In this document: positions 27,588-36,865 of the stretch, piece after piece
Position numbering within the stretch: the first letter of the stretch is position 1
How the letters are laid out: every line of letters begins with the position of its first letter
Source of the DNA: Dokdonella_A sp046347015
Lineage (GTDB): Bacteria > Pseudomonadota > Gammaproteobacteria > Xanthomonadales > Rhodanobacteraceae
Assembly: GCA_046347015.1 (NCBI GenBank)
Contig: JAXMHA010000013.1
Span: forward strand, 13,595-77,594
DNA length: 64,000 nt
Direction of reading: 5' to 3'
The notes under the pieces: model-generated
Seen by the model: the letters and a program-made list of their open reading frames with translations, nothing else
What the model was told of the DNA's origin: nothing
Databases searched by the model: none
Position numbers and translations under genes: made by a program

Positions 27588-28133
27588 ATGATCCGCATTT
27601 CGAATTGCATGTTCGTGTTGTCAATGGCCGCCTTGGGTACCGCGGCAGCGGCAGGACCGTCATCGCAAACCAGTCTCGCCGGAATTCCGGACGTGAGCTT
27701 CCCGGCCCGCACCGGATTGCCGCCGGTGCGTTGCAGCAAGACGACATGGCGACGCTCGAAGCACGCCGGGGTGAAGGAGGTCATCAACCTGCGCGCGCCC
27801 GGGGAGACTCCCGGTTTCGATGAAGCTGCCGCAATGCGCGAGGCAGGCATCGCCTACCACGACCTGCCGATCCGCGGGCCCGATGACCTGACGCGCGACA
27901 ACGTCCATCGCTTCGATCAACTGCTGGCCCGCGCCGGAGACCGCTTGACGCTGGTGCATTGCGCCAGCAGCAACCGCGTCGGCGCGTTGATGGCGTTGCG
28001 CGCAGGCACGATCGAAGGCCAATCGATCGACGCGGCGATCGCGGAAGGCCGTCGTTGGGGACTGAAGGCACTCGAGCCCACGGTCCGCGAACGCCTGAGT
28101 GCGTGGTCGACTCCACAAGCAAAAACGCCTTGA
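27588..28133 (+). CDS. PTP-like (fused DSP-type) phosphatase, internally frame-disturbed
   Basis: A 181-residue exported protein (signal peptide about 1-21) with the PTP-type loop VHCASSNRVGA near residue 127; relatives have HCASGNRVGA. Preceding elements GVKEVINLRAPGE and AYHDLPIRGPDD are typical. Residues about 42-61 do not look like the family, whereas the +1-shifted reading of the same bases (27715-27760) gives IAAGALQQDDMATLEA, which does. Two compensating indels therefore probably flank this stretch. The protein may still fold, or these may be sequence errors. Confidence 0.7.
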   Translation: MIRISNCMFVLSMAALGTAAAAGPSSQTSLAGIPDVSFPARTGLPPVRCSKTTWRRSKHAGVKEVINLRAPGETPGFDEAAAMREAGIAYHDLPIRGPDDLTRDNVHRFDQLLARAGDRLTLVHCASSNRVGALMALRAGTIEGQSIDAAIAEGRRWGLKALEPTVRERLSAWSTPQAKTP

Positions 28134-28546
28134 TCGAGTCCACGTCCGGGCCCCGGTCCTGCTGCGCTTGCCGGTCGCCGGATCCAATCCATGGGCGGTC
28201 GCGTCCCGGGAATTCTTCCTGACCCGGCAGCGGGACGGCATCGGCCGCATCCGGTGCGTTGACCCACGCCGGGTGGCGCCCCGGATGCAGCAGGCATCCG
28301 TCTGGCGGACGCGAGGCGTGCATGGCATCCCCATCCATTGCGGATCGCGTACATACGTCGCCCTGCCGCGACGCAACGTTGATCCCCGAGTCGCCTGACC
28401 GGGTTGACAGTGCATTTGATATGGACGAGTATCCGGCCGGGGGCTGAAACGACTCCGTTCGTGGACCGAGGGGACTCGTCATCACGGGGACCCAGGCCAC
28501 ATGCAGGCGGTCATTGGCCCGTCTTGACTCCCGGGGAGATCGCACC
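28134..28546. other. 413-bp gap without a convincing gene
   Basis: Open frames here on both strands have no recognisable sequence and no ribosome-binding sites. The only signals seen are a near-consensus -35 hexamer at 28404 and the ribosome-binding site of the next gene (GGGGAGA before 28547). Confidence 0.5.
28404..28432 (+). promoter_or_regulatory. Candidate promoter of the large secreted protein
   Basis: TTGACA (28404-28409, consensus -35), 17 bases, then GAGTAT (28427-28432, weak -10). It lies 115 bases before the ATG at 28547. The -35 is perfect but the -10 is poor. Confidence 0.4.
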
Positions 28547-31500
28547 ATGAGTTCGTCCGCGCGTTTTGCCGCCATCACGGCTGTTTGCCTGCTCCTGGCC
28601 TGCCTCGCATCGTCGAACGCCGCCGCCGCGGGGAAACCCGTGGGCGGTCCGATGACCGTCGGCCATTCGTACCAGAACGACGTCTCCCTGCCGCTGTACT
28701 ACTTGCCAGCCTGGCCCGGTGGAAGCGGTGAAGAGGGTCGCGAAGGCCCCGAGAACCCGCGGGTCCCATTCCATCACGTCGACTCGCCGGATCCGGTGAT
28801 CCAGCACCTGATGGCGCCGGTGACGCTGATGCCGTCGCCAATCCTCAACTTCGACGGCATCGGCTTCCCCGGCGTCGATTGCAACTGCGCGCCGCCGGAT
28901 ACCAATGGCGAGGTCGGCACGACGCAATACGTGCAGATGGTCAACACCGGCTTCCAGGTGTTCGACAAGACGACTGGCGCGTCCGTGCTCGGTCCGCAAT
29001 CCATCACATCGGTGTGGTCGGGCTTCGGTGGCGTGTGCGAAACCGCTGGCGCCGGCGACCCGGTCGTGCTGTTCGACCAGCTCGCGAACCGCTGGCTGAT
29101 CAGCCAGTTTGCCGGGTCCAGCATTCCGACTGACGAGTGCATCGCGATCTCGGTGACCGACGACGCGACCGGCTCGTGGTACCGCTACGCGTTCCACCTC
29201 GGCAGCAATTTCTTCGACTACCCGCATCTCGGCGTGTGGCCGGACGGCTACTACATGTCGATGAACATCTTCAATTCCAGCGCCACCGCATACCTCGGGC
29301 CGCAACCGTTCGTGTTCGACCGCGATGCGATGTTGAATGGCGACCCGGCGACGTTCATCACCCCCGGCGTGATTGGCGCGAGCAATGCGCCCATCCTGCC
29401 CGCCGACCTCGACGGTAGTGACCTGCCGCCGCTAGGGGCACCGAACACGTTCGTCGAGACACCCAACGACGACTACCTGCTGTACCACTTCCACGCCGAC
29501 TTCGTGACACCGGGCAACTCGACGTTCACCCTGTTCGATACGTTGACCGGCGCGGGATACACCGAGCTTTGTCCCGGCAACCGCAATTGCGTGCCGCAGT
29601 CCAACAGTGGCGGCACGAGCCTCGACGGCATTGGTGACCGGGTGTTGTTCCGCCTTGCCTACCGCAATTTCGGCGACCACGAATCGCTGGTCGGCAACTT
29701 CTCGGTCGATTCCGGACCCGCAGCCGGCGTCCGCTGGTTCGAGTTGCGCGACGTATCCTCCGGCCCCGCGGCGGTCTATCAGGAAAGCACCTATGCGCCC
29801 GATTCGGACTGGCGCTGGATGGGCTCCATCGCGATGGACTCGGCCGGCAACATGGCGCTTGGATTCAGTGCGTCGAGTGCAAGCATCCATCCGCAATTGC
29901 GTTACACCGGCCGCCTGTCGGGTGACCCGCTCAACACGATGTCGCAAGGCGAGGTGCACCTGTTCGATGGCCCCGGCAGCCAGACCGGCGGGTTGAACCG
30001 CTGGGGCGACTACAGCGCCATGACCATCGACCCGGTCGACGACTGCACCTTCTGGTACACGAACGAATACCTGCCGGCGAACGGATCGTTCAACTGGGCG
30101 ACGCGCATCGGCAACTTCAAGTTCGATGCGTGCGGCACCCCAGGGTTCACGCTCAGCCCCAACCCGCAGGCGGCCTCGGTTTGCGCGGGTGATCCGGCTG
30201 CGTTCGCAATCAATGTCGGCTCGATCTCGGGCTTCGACTCCCCGGTCACGCTGAGTGCGAGCGGCAACCCGCCGCCGACCACCGCGGGGTTCGCACCGAA
30301 TCCGGTGCCGAGCCTGCCGGGTTCCAGCACGCTCACCATCGGCAATACCGGGGGCGTCGCCGCCGGCAGCTATCCGATCCAGATCGATGGCACCGCAAGC
30401 GGGGCCTCCAACAAGACGACCAACGTGACGTTGTCGGTGTTCACCAGTGCACCGCCGGCGGCGACGCTCGTCGCGCCTGCCGACGGCGCGCTCAACCAGC
30501 TGCTGCGCCCGGCATTCTCGTGGACCGGCAGCGGCTCGGAAACCTACACGATCGACGTTGCAACCGACCCGGCGTTCAACAACATCGTTTATACCGACAC
30601 CGTGACCGGCACTTCGGCCACGCCGAACGTCGACCTCGCCTCGAACACGCAGTACTTCTGGCGCGTGACTTCCGCCAACGCCTGCGGCACCGGCTCGACG
30701 TCGGCGACGTTCGACTTCACGACCGCGCCGCTTCCGGGCGATTGCTCCGCCGGCACGACGCCGAACGAGGTCTACAACTACGGCTTCGAATCGGGCTTGG
30801 GCGGCTGGACCCTCGGCACCGGCAGCATCGGCAACACCTGGGCCGACAGCGCGACCGCGCATTCGGGCACGCATGCCTATCACGCCAACGACACCGGTGC
30901 GGTCAGCGACCAGCGGTTCGTGTCACCCGCGATCGCGCTGCCCGCTTCGCAGGTGCCCGTGACGCTGCAGTTCTGGCACCAGCGCGACATGGAGGACAGC
31001 GGTCCGTCCGCGTGCTACGACGGCGGAATCCTCGAGGTTTCCACCGACGCCGGCGCGACCTGGACGCAAATCCAGGATCCCGACCTGTTGACCGACCCGT
31101 ACACCGGCCCGATCAGCAGCGGTTTCAGCAACCCGCTGGCCGGGCTCGATGCCTGGTGCGGTACCCAGGCCTATACCCGATCCATCGTCGACATCAGCGG
31201 TTACGGCGGCCAGACCGTGCAGTTCCGCTACCGCCTCGGCTCCGATTCCTCGGTCGGCCGCGATGGCTGGTACCTCGACGACGTGCGCGTGCAAAGCTGC
31301 GCGCCGGGCGGCGGGAATACCCACACGGTGACGCCGAGCGTCGGTACACCGTCGGGCACGATCGCGCCGAGTACACCGCAGACCGTGAACGATGGCGCCA
31401 CGACCCAGTTCACGTTGGCGGCGGATACCGGCTTCCACATCGACAACGTCGGCGGCACTTGCGGCGGCACGCTGAATGGAAGCACGTTCACGACTGACCC

Positions 31501-32725
31501 GGTGACTTCCGACTGCACGGTGATCGCGAACTTCGCAGCCGACGGCGGAACTTGCCCGGGCGGCGATACGTTCTGCAGCTTCGAGCAGGCGCCGATACCG
31601 GACGACGGCTACGACGGGACGCTCGGCAGCATGGCCTGCACCGACATCGACGCCAGCTCGTTGCCGGCAGGCTCGACGGTCACGAACATCACGATGACCA
31701 CGGGCATCACCCACACCTGGGCGGGCGACCTGACCGCGAAGCTGGTCAGCCCGGACGGCAGCATCCTCGGCGTGTTCAGCCGGCCGGGTCTTGCCGAGAC
31801 GGCCGACGATGGATCCGGTTGCTGTGGCGACGGTTCGGACCTCGTCTCGACCAGCCCGCTCACGTTCGACGACGCAGCACCCAACGACGCCGAACTGATG
31901 GGTTCGACGACCAGTGGCGTGATCTGCCAGGACGATGGGATCTGCGACTTCTTCCCGGATCCGGGCGCGGTGGCGGTTCCCCCGTCGAACTTCGCCGGGT
32001 TCATCGGCGAAACAGCACCCGGCACGTGGGAGCTGTGCGTCGGCGATTCGGGAGGCGGCGATACCGGCTCGCTCGACAACTGGACGATCACGATCGGCCA
32101 TACCGGTGGTGGCGGCACTCCCGTCGCGGACATCGATCCGGCGTCGTTCGCATTCGACGTGGCGGCCGGAGCCGGCGACAGCGATACGCTGCACATCGGC
32201 AACATCGGCAGCGGCACGTTGAACTGGTCGATTGCCGAGGCACCGGCTACCGGTCGTCGACCCGCCATCGGCAACCTGAATCTGGCGCAGATGCGTGCGC
32301 AACAAGGCAGCCGCCAAGCATCGACTGTGCCACGGCGCGCTGATCCCCAATCCGGTCGTACCGAGCATGGTCGTCGTCGACGAAGGCTTCGACGACATCA
32401 CCACGCTGCCCGGAGGAGGCTGGCTGGAAGTCAACAACAGCGACCCGATCGGCACCATCGGCTGGTTCCAGGGCAACGACACGGTATTCCCCGCGTTCGA
32501 CGGCGCGCCCACGGCCTACATCGGCGTCAACTTCAACAGCACCAGCGGTACCGGCACGATCAGCAACTGGCTGGTGACGCCGCCGATCACGTTCAGCAGT
32601 GGCGCGTCGGCGAGTTTCTACACAACCACGCTAGCCGGGTCGTCGTTCCCCGACCGGTTGCAGGTCCGGCTGTGCACGGCGGATCCGTGCACCAACGTCG
32701 GCACCAGTGCGACCGATGTCGGTGA
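28547..32725 (+). CDS. Very large secreted multidomain protein, N-terminal ~1,260 residues (frameshifted)
   Basis: Starts with a signal peptide (about 1-27, ...SSNAAAAG) behind GGGGAGA. Regions in order: a ~500-residue β-rich N-terminal domain (YVQMVNTGFQVFDK, LFDQLANRWLISQFA); an Ig-like stretch (about 530-640); a fibronectin-like stretch (about 640-730); a MAM/CBM-like domain (YGFESGLGGWTLG onward); an InlB-B-like repeat (about 922-1000); and a proprotein-convertase P-like domain ending APGTWELCVGD...DNWTITIG (about 1005-1190). Family-like sequence stops near 32325 and continues in another frame at 32295-33410, so the two parts are one gene split by a single indel. Confidence 0.8.
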   Translation: MSSSARFAAITAVCLLLACLASSNAAAAGKPVGGPMTVGHSYQNDVSLPLYYLPAWPGGSGEEGREGPENPRVPFHHVDSPDPVIQHLMAPVTLMPSPILNFDGIGFPGVDCNCAPPDTNGEVGTTQYVQMVNTGFQVFDKTTGASVLGPQSITSVWSGFGGVCETAGAGDPVVLFDQLANRWLISQFAGSSIPTDECIAISVTDDATGSWYRYAFHLGSNFFDYPHLGVWPDGYYMSMNIFNSSATAYLGPQPFVFDRDAMLNGDPATFITPGVIGASNAPILPADLDGSDLPPLGAPNTFVETPNDDYLLYHFHADFVTPGNSTFTLFDTLTGAGYTELCPGNRNCVPQSNSGGTSLDGIGDRVLFRLAYRNFGDHESLVGNFSVDSGPAAGVRWFELRDVSSGPAAVYQESTYAPDSDWRWMGSIAMDSAGNMALGFSASSASIHPQLRYTGRLSGDPLNTMSQGEVHLFDGPGSQTGGLNRWGDYSAMTIDPVDDCTFWYTNEYLPANGSFNWATRIGNFKFDACGTPGFTLSPNPQAASVCAGDPAAFAINVGSISGFDSPVTLSASGNPPPTTAGFAPNPVPSLPGSSTLTIGNTGGVAAGSYPIQIDGTASGASNKTTNVTLSVFTSAPPAATLVAPADGALNQLLRPAFSWTGSGSETYTIDVATDPAFNNIVYTDTVTGTSATPNVDLASNTQYFWRVTSANACGTGSTSATFDFTTAPLPGDCSAGTTPNEVYNYGFESGLGGWTLGTGSIGNTWADSATAHSGTHAYHANDTGAVSDQRFVSPAIALPASQVPVTLQFWHQRDMEDSGPSACYDGGILEVSTDAGATWTQIQDPDLLTDPYTGPISSGFSNPLAGLDAWCGTQAYTRSIVDISGYGGQTVQFRYRLGSDSSVGRDGWYLDDVRVQSCAPGGGNTHTVTPSVGTPSGTIAPSTPQTVNDGATTQFTLAADTGFHIDNVGGTCGGTLNGSTFTTDPVTSDCTVIANFAADGGTCPGGDTFCSFEQAPIPDDGYDGTLGSMACTDIDASSLPAGSTVTNITMTTGITHTWAGDLTAKLVSPDGSILGVFSRPGLAETADDGSGCCGDGSDLVSTSPLTFDDAAPNDAELMGSTTSGVICQDDGICDFFPDPGAVAVPPSNFAGFIGETAPGTWELCVGDSGGGDTGSLDNWTITIGHTGGGGTPVADIDPASFAFDVAAGAGDSDTLHIGNIGSGTLNWSIAEAPATGRRPAIGNLNLAQMRAQQGSRQASTVPRRADPQSGRTEHGRRRRRLRRHHHAARRRLAGSQQQRPDRHHRLVPGQRHGIPRVRRRAHGLHRRQLQQHQRYRHDQQLAGDAADHVQQWRVGEFLHNHASRVVVPRPVAGPAVHGGSVHQRRHQCDRCR

Positions 32726-33375
32726 CTTCACGACGCTGCTGCTCGACATCAACCCGACCTACGCCGTCGGTGGTTATCCGGAAGCGTGGACGCAGTACAC
32801 GATCAACACCGGCCTGCCGAGTTCGGGCACGGGGCGCATCGCGTTCCGCTACTTCGTCGAAGGCGGCGGGCCAAGCGGCGCCAACTCCAACTACATCGGC
32901 ATCGACCGCGTGACGATCGACAACGGAACCGGTGGCGGCGGTTGTTCCGCTCCATCCGACGTGCCGTGGCTGTCGGTTTCGCCGACGTCGGGTTCGGTTG
33001 CCGGCGGTAATGCCGACGATGTGACCGTCGGCGTGGACAGCACCGGCCTGGCTCCGGGTAGCTACACGGCGCATATGTGCGTGACGACCAACGACCCGGG
33101 CAACGCCCTGGTCGATGTTCCGGTAAGCCTCACCGTGACGGGCGGGACGATCACCCACACGGTCACGCCAAGCGTCGGCACGCCCTCGGGGACGATCACG
33201 CCGGATACGCCGCAGACGGTCGACGACGGCGACTCGATCCTGTTCACGCTGACGCCGGATGCCGGGTTCCAGATTGGCGATGTCGGCGGCACCTGTGGCG
33301 GTACGCTGGCCGGCAACGTGTTCACGACCAATCCGGTCACGGCCGACTGCACGGTGATCGCGAACTTCGCCAACG
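31313..33375 (+). repeat. Two ~228-bp direct repeats encoding InlB-B-like modules
   Basis: Unit 1 at 31313-31540 and unit 2 at 33148-33375 encode about 76 residues each with the shared pattern HTVTPSVGTPSGTI.P.TPQTV.DG, F.I..VGGTCGGTL and DCTVIANFA. The DNA is also clearly similar. The units are separated by the P-like and choice-of-anchor domains, and recombination between them could delete about 1.8 kb. Confidence 0.85.
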
Positions 33376-33410
33376 ACACGATCTTCGAGGACGGCTTCGA
33401 CGGACCGTAG
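32295..33410 (+). CDS. C-terminal part of the large secreted protein, after the frameshift
   Basis: 371 codons in the frame that continues the preceding protein. Meaningful sequence starts near VVDEGFDDITTLPGGGW, a choice-of-anchor-J-type domain (about 32370-32935). An Ig-like segment with WLSVSPTSGSVAGG follows, then a second InlB-B-like repeat (33148-33375) close to the one at 31313-31540. The last residues are TIFEDGFDGP, a short tail also found on two other exported proteins in the window. The first ~20 codons are overlap with the other frame, not a real start. Confidence 0.75.
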   Translation: MRNKAAAKHRLCHGALIPNPVVPSMVVVDEGFDDITTLPGGGWLEVNNSDPIGTIGWFQGNDTVFPAFDGAPTAYIGVNFNSTSGTGTISNWLVTPPITFSSGASASFYTTTLAGSSFPDRLQVRLCTADPCTNVGTSATDVGDFTTLLLDINPTYAVGGYPEAWTQYTINTGLPSSGTGRIAFRYFVEGGGPSGANSNYIGIDRVTIDNGTGGGGCSAPSDVPWLSVSPTSGSVAGGNADDVTVGVDSTGLAPGSYTAHMCVTTNDPGNALVDVPVSLTVTGGTITHTVTPSVGTPSGTITPDTPQTVDDGDSILFTLTPDAGFQIGDVGGTCGGTLAGNVFTTNPVTADCTVIANFANDTIFEDGFDGP

Positions 33411-33444
33411 CTGCCTCGAACAGACGACCCTGCAATGCGATTGC

Positions 33445-33471
33445 GAGGCCTCCTTCGGGAGGCCTCTTTTT
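33445..33471 (+). terminator. Rho-independent terminator after the large secreted protein
   Basis: Hairpin GAGGCCTCC-TTCG-GGAGGCCTC followed by TTTTT (33467-33471), 35 bases after the stop at 33410. A perfect 9-bp stem with a UUCG loop. Confidence 0.93.
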
Positions 33472-33596
33472 CCGGTTCCGCGCACATCGCACGATCCGAC
33501 GGGCTGGCTTTCCCCCGGTGGGAACCGCCGCATGCCCGCCACCTCGGGTTCCGGGCGCGGCAGGCGGCGCCAGCGGATTGGACGGCGTCGAGGCGC

Positions 33597-34874
33597 TTAC
33601 GCGTGCGTGTCGAAGGCAGCAGGCGGACGGTCGCGCCGCGCCCAATCGATTTCCGCCACCGGCCCGACCCAAAACACCCAAGCGACGCCGCCCAAGGCGC
33701 ACATCGCGGCGGCGATCCAGAACGCGATGATGAAATCCCCGGTGCGCTGGACCAGCAACCCGGTCAGGAACGGCGCGACGGCCCCGGCAACGTTGGCGAA
33801 TCCGCTCTGGATGCCCACCCATCGTCCCGCGGCGCTCGCGCCAGCCAGGGTTTGCGCGACTGCGAAGATGTTCGGTGCAACGAGGCCGAAGGCCACGCAC
33901 GTCAGCAGCAACAAGACCACGGAAATCGTCGCGCCAGCCGAGGCGCAACCTGCGATGCACGCCGCGGCCACCACGCTGCCGACACCAAGGCAGCCCTTGC
34001 GGACTCTCGTCGCCGAGCCACCCGCCGCGATCCATCGATCGGAGACCCACCCCGTGACCAGGTTGGCCAGCGCCATCAGGAGGTAGGCGCTGCCGCCGAT
34101 CTTCGCCATTTGCGCAATCGACCAGCCCCGCGCGTCGACGAGATAAAACGGGATCCAGGACAACACGAAGCTGTAGGCATAGTTTCCGCAGAAGTGCGCG
34201 AAGCTTGCACCCCAGAGCGAACCCGAGTGCAACATCGGCCAGGTTCCGGGCGAAGCGGAATCGGCACGGGCACGGCGTTCCACCAATCTCGGCTGTATGA
34301 CCAGCAACCAGGGCACTACCCACACGAGGCTTGCCAAGCCGAACGCAATGAAGAACGCGCGCCAACCGATCGCCGCGATCGCCAATCCGCCAATGAATAT
34401 CCCGAAGGCCGGTCCGGCGGCGACGCAGGCCATGACCACTGCGTTGGCAATGCTGCGGACGGACTCCGGGAAGCAACGCGCGATGATCGACGAAGATGCC
34501 GGAAAGAACACCGACTCGCCGACGCCAAGTGCGAGACGCAGCGCGACCAGCATCGCGTACGTTTGTACGAGTCCGGACAGCGCCATCGCGAGCGACCACA
34601 CGATGAAACCGGCCAGCATCACGCGGGCAGCACCGACGCGGTCCGTCAGCCAGCCGAATACGACCTGCATCGGGATGAACGCGATCGAGAACGCGGTCAA
34701 CAGGAAACCGAGATCGGTCGCCGTGAGATGCAACTCCCTCTTGATCACGGGGGCGGCCGTGGCGAGATTGCCGCGGTCCACGAAACTGATGAATGCCGCC
34801 GCGCCCAGCAGGAACAGCGTGGCGAGCAGCCATCGCGGCAACGCATTCAAGGCAGCAGCGTTCCCGCGGTGCAT
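33597..34874 (-). CDS. MFS transporter (anion:cation symporter-like)
   Basis: 425 residues with twelve predicted membrane helices in two halves. The loop 2-3 signature GWLTDRVGAARVM and the arrangement SFVDRGNLATAAPVIKREL near helix 1 are typical of the ACS family (sugar acids and related organic anions). ALGVGESVFFPASSS is the helix 4-5 region. A G-rich ribosome-binding site precedes the ATG. No catabolic genes are adjacent, so the substrate cannot be assigned. Confidence 0.88.
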   Translation of the reverse strand: MHRGNAAALNALPRWLLATLFLLGAAAFISFVDRGNLATAAPVIKRELHLTATDLGFLLTAFSIAFIPMQVVFGWLTDRVGAARVMLAGFIVWSLAMALSGLVQTYAMLVALRLALGVGESVFFPASSSIIARCFPESVRSIANAVVMACVAAGPAFGIFIGGLAIAAIGWRAFFIAFGLASLVWVVPWLLVIQPRLVERRARADSASPGTWPMLHSGSLWGASFAHFCGNYAYSFVLSWIPFYLVDARGWSIAQMAKIGGSAYLLMALANLVTGWVSDRWIAAGGSATRVRKGCLGVGSVVAAACIAGCASAGATISVVLLLLTCVAFGLVAPNIFAVAQTLAGASAAGRWVGIQSGFANVAGAVAPFLTGLLVQRTGDFIIAFWIAAAMCALGGVAWVFWVGPVAEIDWARRDRPPAAFDTHA

Positions 34875-35142
34875 ATGCCCCCCCTACCGCCCAGGATTGC
34901 CACGCCACGCTTGCAGCGCAGCTTCTTCAGCCTAGCATGGGGATCCGGCAATGCGCTCCCGCGCCGCCAGCAACCCCGACAACAAGCCAACCCGATTGCG
35001 CCGATCGCCGGGCGTTTCCGCACCGATCCACCGTGACCCTTGCCGCCTCTGCGGCGCCCGTCGGTGCACACGCCTTGTCGTTGGTTGTCCCGGCGGCAGG
35101 CCACCGGTAACATCGCCCGACCAACGAACGTAGGAGGCGGTC

Positions 35143-35817
35143 ATGGCAGCGATGCGAGGTTGGGGAACCATTCTCGCCCTTGGGGCATGCATCGCGGCGC
35201 CGGCATTTGCCGACGGCCAGCTCGAATGCACAAGCACCCATTACCAGTATCAGTATTGCCGTGCCAACACGGGAAACTCGGTGCGCCTCGCGCACCAGCA
35301 ATCCAAGTCGAGTTGCGACTACGGGAGAAGTTGGGGCTATGACGGCCGTGGCATCTGGGTCGACAACGGCTGCGGCGCCATCTTCGAGTACGGTTACGGC
35401 GGTGGAGCGCCCGACTACGGCGGAGGCGGACATCACCATCATGGCGGCGATGACTCCGGTGCCGTGGTCGCCGGTGCCGCAGCGCTGGTGATCCTCGGCG
35501 CGATCGCGAACAACTCGTCGCACCATTCGCACCACGATCACGGCCAGGTGCAGTACGAGCAGGAATACGCCAGCGTCCCCGCGTGGGCCGTCGGACGATT
35601 CAGCGGCAGTGACGACGTATCCGGCACGCCGATCGATGTCAGCATCGACGGCGGCGGCAACATCAACGGTTACTACGGCCACCAGTCGCTGAATGGCCAG
35701 TGGAGCGGCGGACGCGCTTATCTCGGCAACCGCGGCTACAACGCGTCGCCGAACGGCAACGGCATCCGCCTCGTCGCCGACGACGGCGGCATGGTCATCA
35801 ACCTCTACCGCAACTGA
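35143..35817 (+). CDS. Exported DUF3011-type protein with Gly/His-rich linker
   Basis: A 224-residue protein with a signal peptide (about 1-24, APAFADG). The DUF3011 region has four cysteines (LECTSTHYQYQYCRAN, SSCDYGRSWGYD, DNGCGAIFEYG; about 28-80). A Gly/His-rich stretch (GGGHHHHGG), a hydrophobic segment (about 107-124) and a second His cluster (SSHHSHHDHG) follow, then a β-rich C-terminus. The histidine clusters could bind metal; the function is unknown. AGGAGG precedes the start. It is 11 bases upstream of the solute-binding protein gene. Confidence 0.8.
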   Translation: MAAMRGWGTILALGACIAAPAFADGQLECTSTHYQYQYCRANTGNSVRLAHQQSKSSCDYGRSWGYDGRGIWVDNGCGAIFEYGYGGGAPDYGGGGHHHHGGDDSGAVVAGAAALVILGAIANNSSHHSHHDHGQVQYEQEYASVPAWAVGRFSGSDDVSGTPIDVSIDGGGNINGYYGHQSLNGQWSGGRAYLGNRGYNASPNGNGIRLVADDGGMVINLYRN

Positions 35818-35828
35818 CGGAGACGCTC

Positions 35829-36698
35829 ATGACACGGACCTCGATGCCGGGACTTCTCGTCGCCGTCATTGCAATGTTCACTTGCGCGCACGCGGCGCCG
35901 CCCGCTGGCGCGGATGCCGCCTCCGGAAAGCCGGCGACCGCCGCAAAGCACCGATCAGCCATTCCGGTCACCGGGGATTCGGTGCTGGCGCGCCTCGACC
36001 GGACGGGCACGCTGCGCGTCGGGGTCGCCGTCAACGTGCCGTGGGTGTCGCACGACAAGGACGGCCAGTTGATCGGCTATTCAATCGATGTCGCGAAACA
36101 GGTCGCGGCCGACATGGGGTGGAAGCTCGACCTTGTCACGACTTCGTGGCCGAAACTGGTCGATGGGCTTCGCACCGATCGCTACGACGTGGTCATTTCC
36201 GGGCTCAGCATCACGCCGCAGCGTGCGCGGCTGGTGCGCTTCACGAGGCCTTACGGCGAATACGACATCAGCCTGGTCGTCAACCGCAGCAAGGCTTCCG
36301 CCACCGACATCGCAGGCTTCCTGAAAGGAAACCCGAAGCGGGTCGCGGTGCGCAAAGGCACGCTCAACGTCGCCATCGCCAGGGACCGCCTGCCGGGAGC
36401 CGAGATCATCGAGGTCGATGACGAGTCGCAGGCAATCGCCGACCTGCGCGCCGGAAAGTACGACGCGTTCGTCGCCGAGGCACCCACCCCGCACTTGCTG
36501 CAACTGGCTTATCCGAACGATTTGCGCGAGCTCGGCGAACCGTTGGGGAGGACGGCCCACGGCATGGCGGTACGGCTCGGCGATCGCGAGCTGCGCCACG
36601 TGCTCGACGCATGGATCATCCAGAACCAGGCCAGCGGCTGGTTGAAGCAGCGCGCGGATTTCTGGTTCAACGGCACCGCGTGGGCCAACCAGCTGTGA
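35829..36698 (+). CDS. Periplasmic amino-acid-type solute-binding protein
   Basis: A 289-residue SBP family 3 protein with a signal peptide (about 1-22). The first lobe begins TLRVGVAVNVPWVSHDKDGQLIGYSIDVAK, followed by the family hallmark DVVISGLSITPQRARLVRFT. Family 3 proteins bind polar amino acids for ABC importers or act as sensors. No permease or ATPase genes are adjacent, so this may be an orphan binding protein. GGAG lies seven bases before the ATG, and the gene is co-oriented with the DUF3011 gene. Confidence 0.88.
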   Translation: MTRTSMPGLLVAVIAMFTCAHAAPPAGADAASGKPATAAKHRSAIPVTGDSVLARLDRTGTLRVGVAVNVPWVSHDKDGQLIGYSIDVAKQVAADMGWKLDLVTTSWPKLVDGLRTDRYDVVISGLSITPQRARLVRFTRPYGEYDISLVVNRSKASATDIAGFLKGNPKRVAVRKGTLNVAIARDRLPGAEIIEVDDESQAIADLRAGKYDAFVAEAPTPHLLQLAYPNDLRELGEPLGRTAHGMAVRLGDRELRHVLDAWIIQNQASGWLKQRADFWFNGTAWANQL

Positions 36699-36865
36699 TC
36701 GCCGCGACAACGGCAGCCGATGTACGTCCTGCCGCACTTGCGGCTGCGGACTGACACAAGCCGCTTGTTGCCGGCGTCGGGGATCCCGCGGCCTGCGGCG
36801 TGACCACGCCGCAGGACCGCCGGCTTGGCCGCCCTCCGTTCCGCATCGGGCTTCGCGGTCCGGCG

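Noticed and set aside
30923..32512. Open minus-strand frame inside the large secreted protein gene
   Set aside because: Composition (Arg, Ala, Asp, Val) is typical of shadow frames; the plus strand has clear domains.
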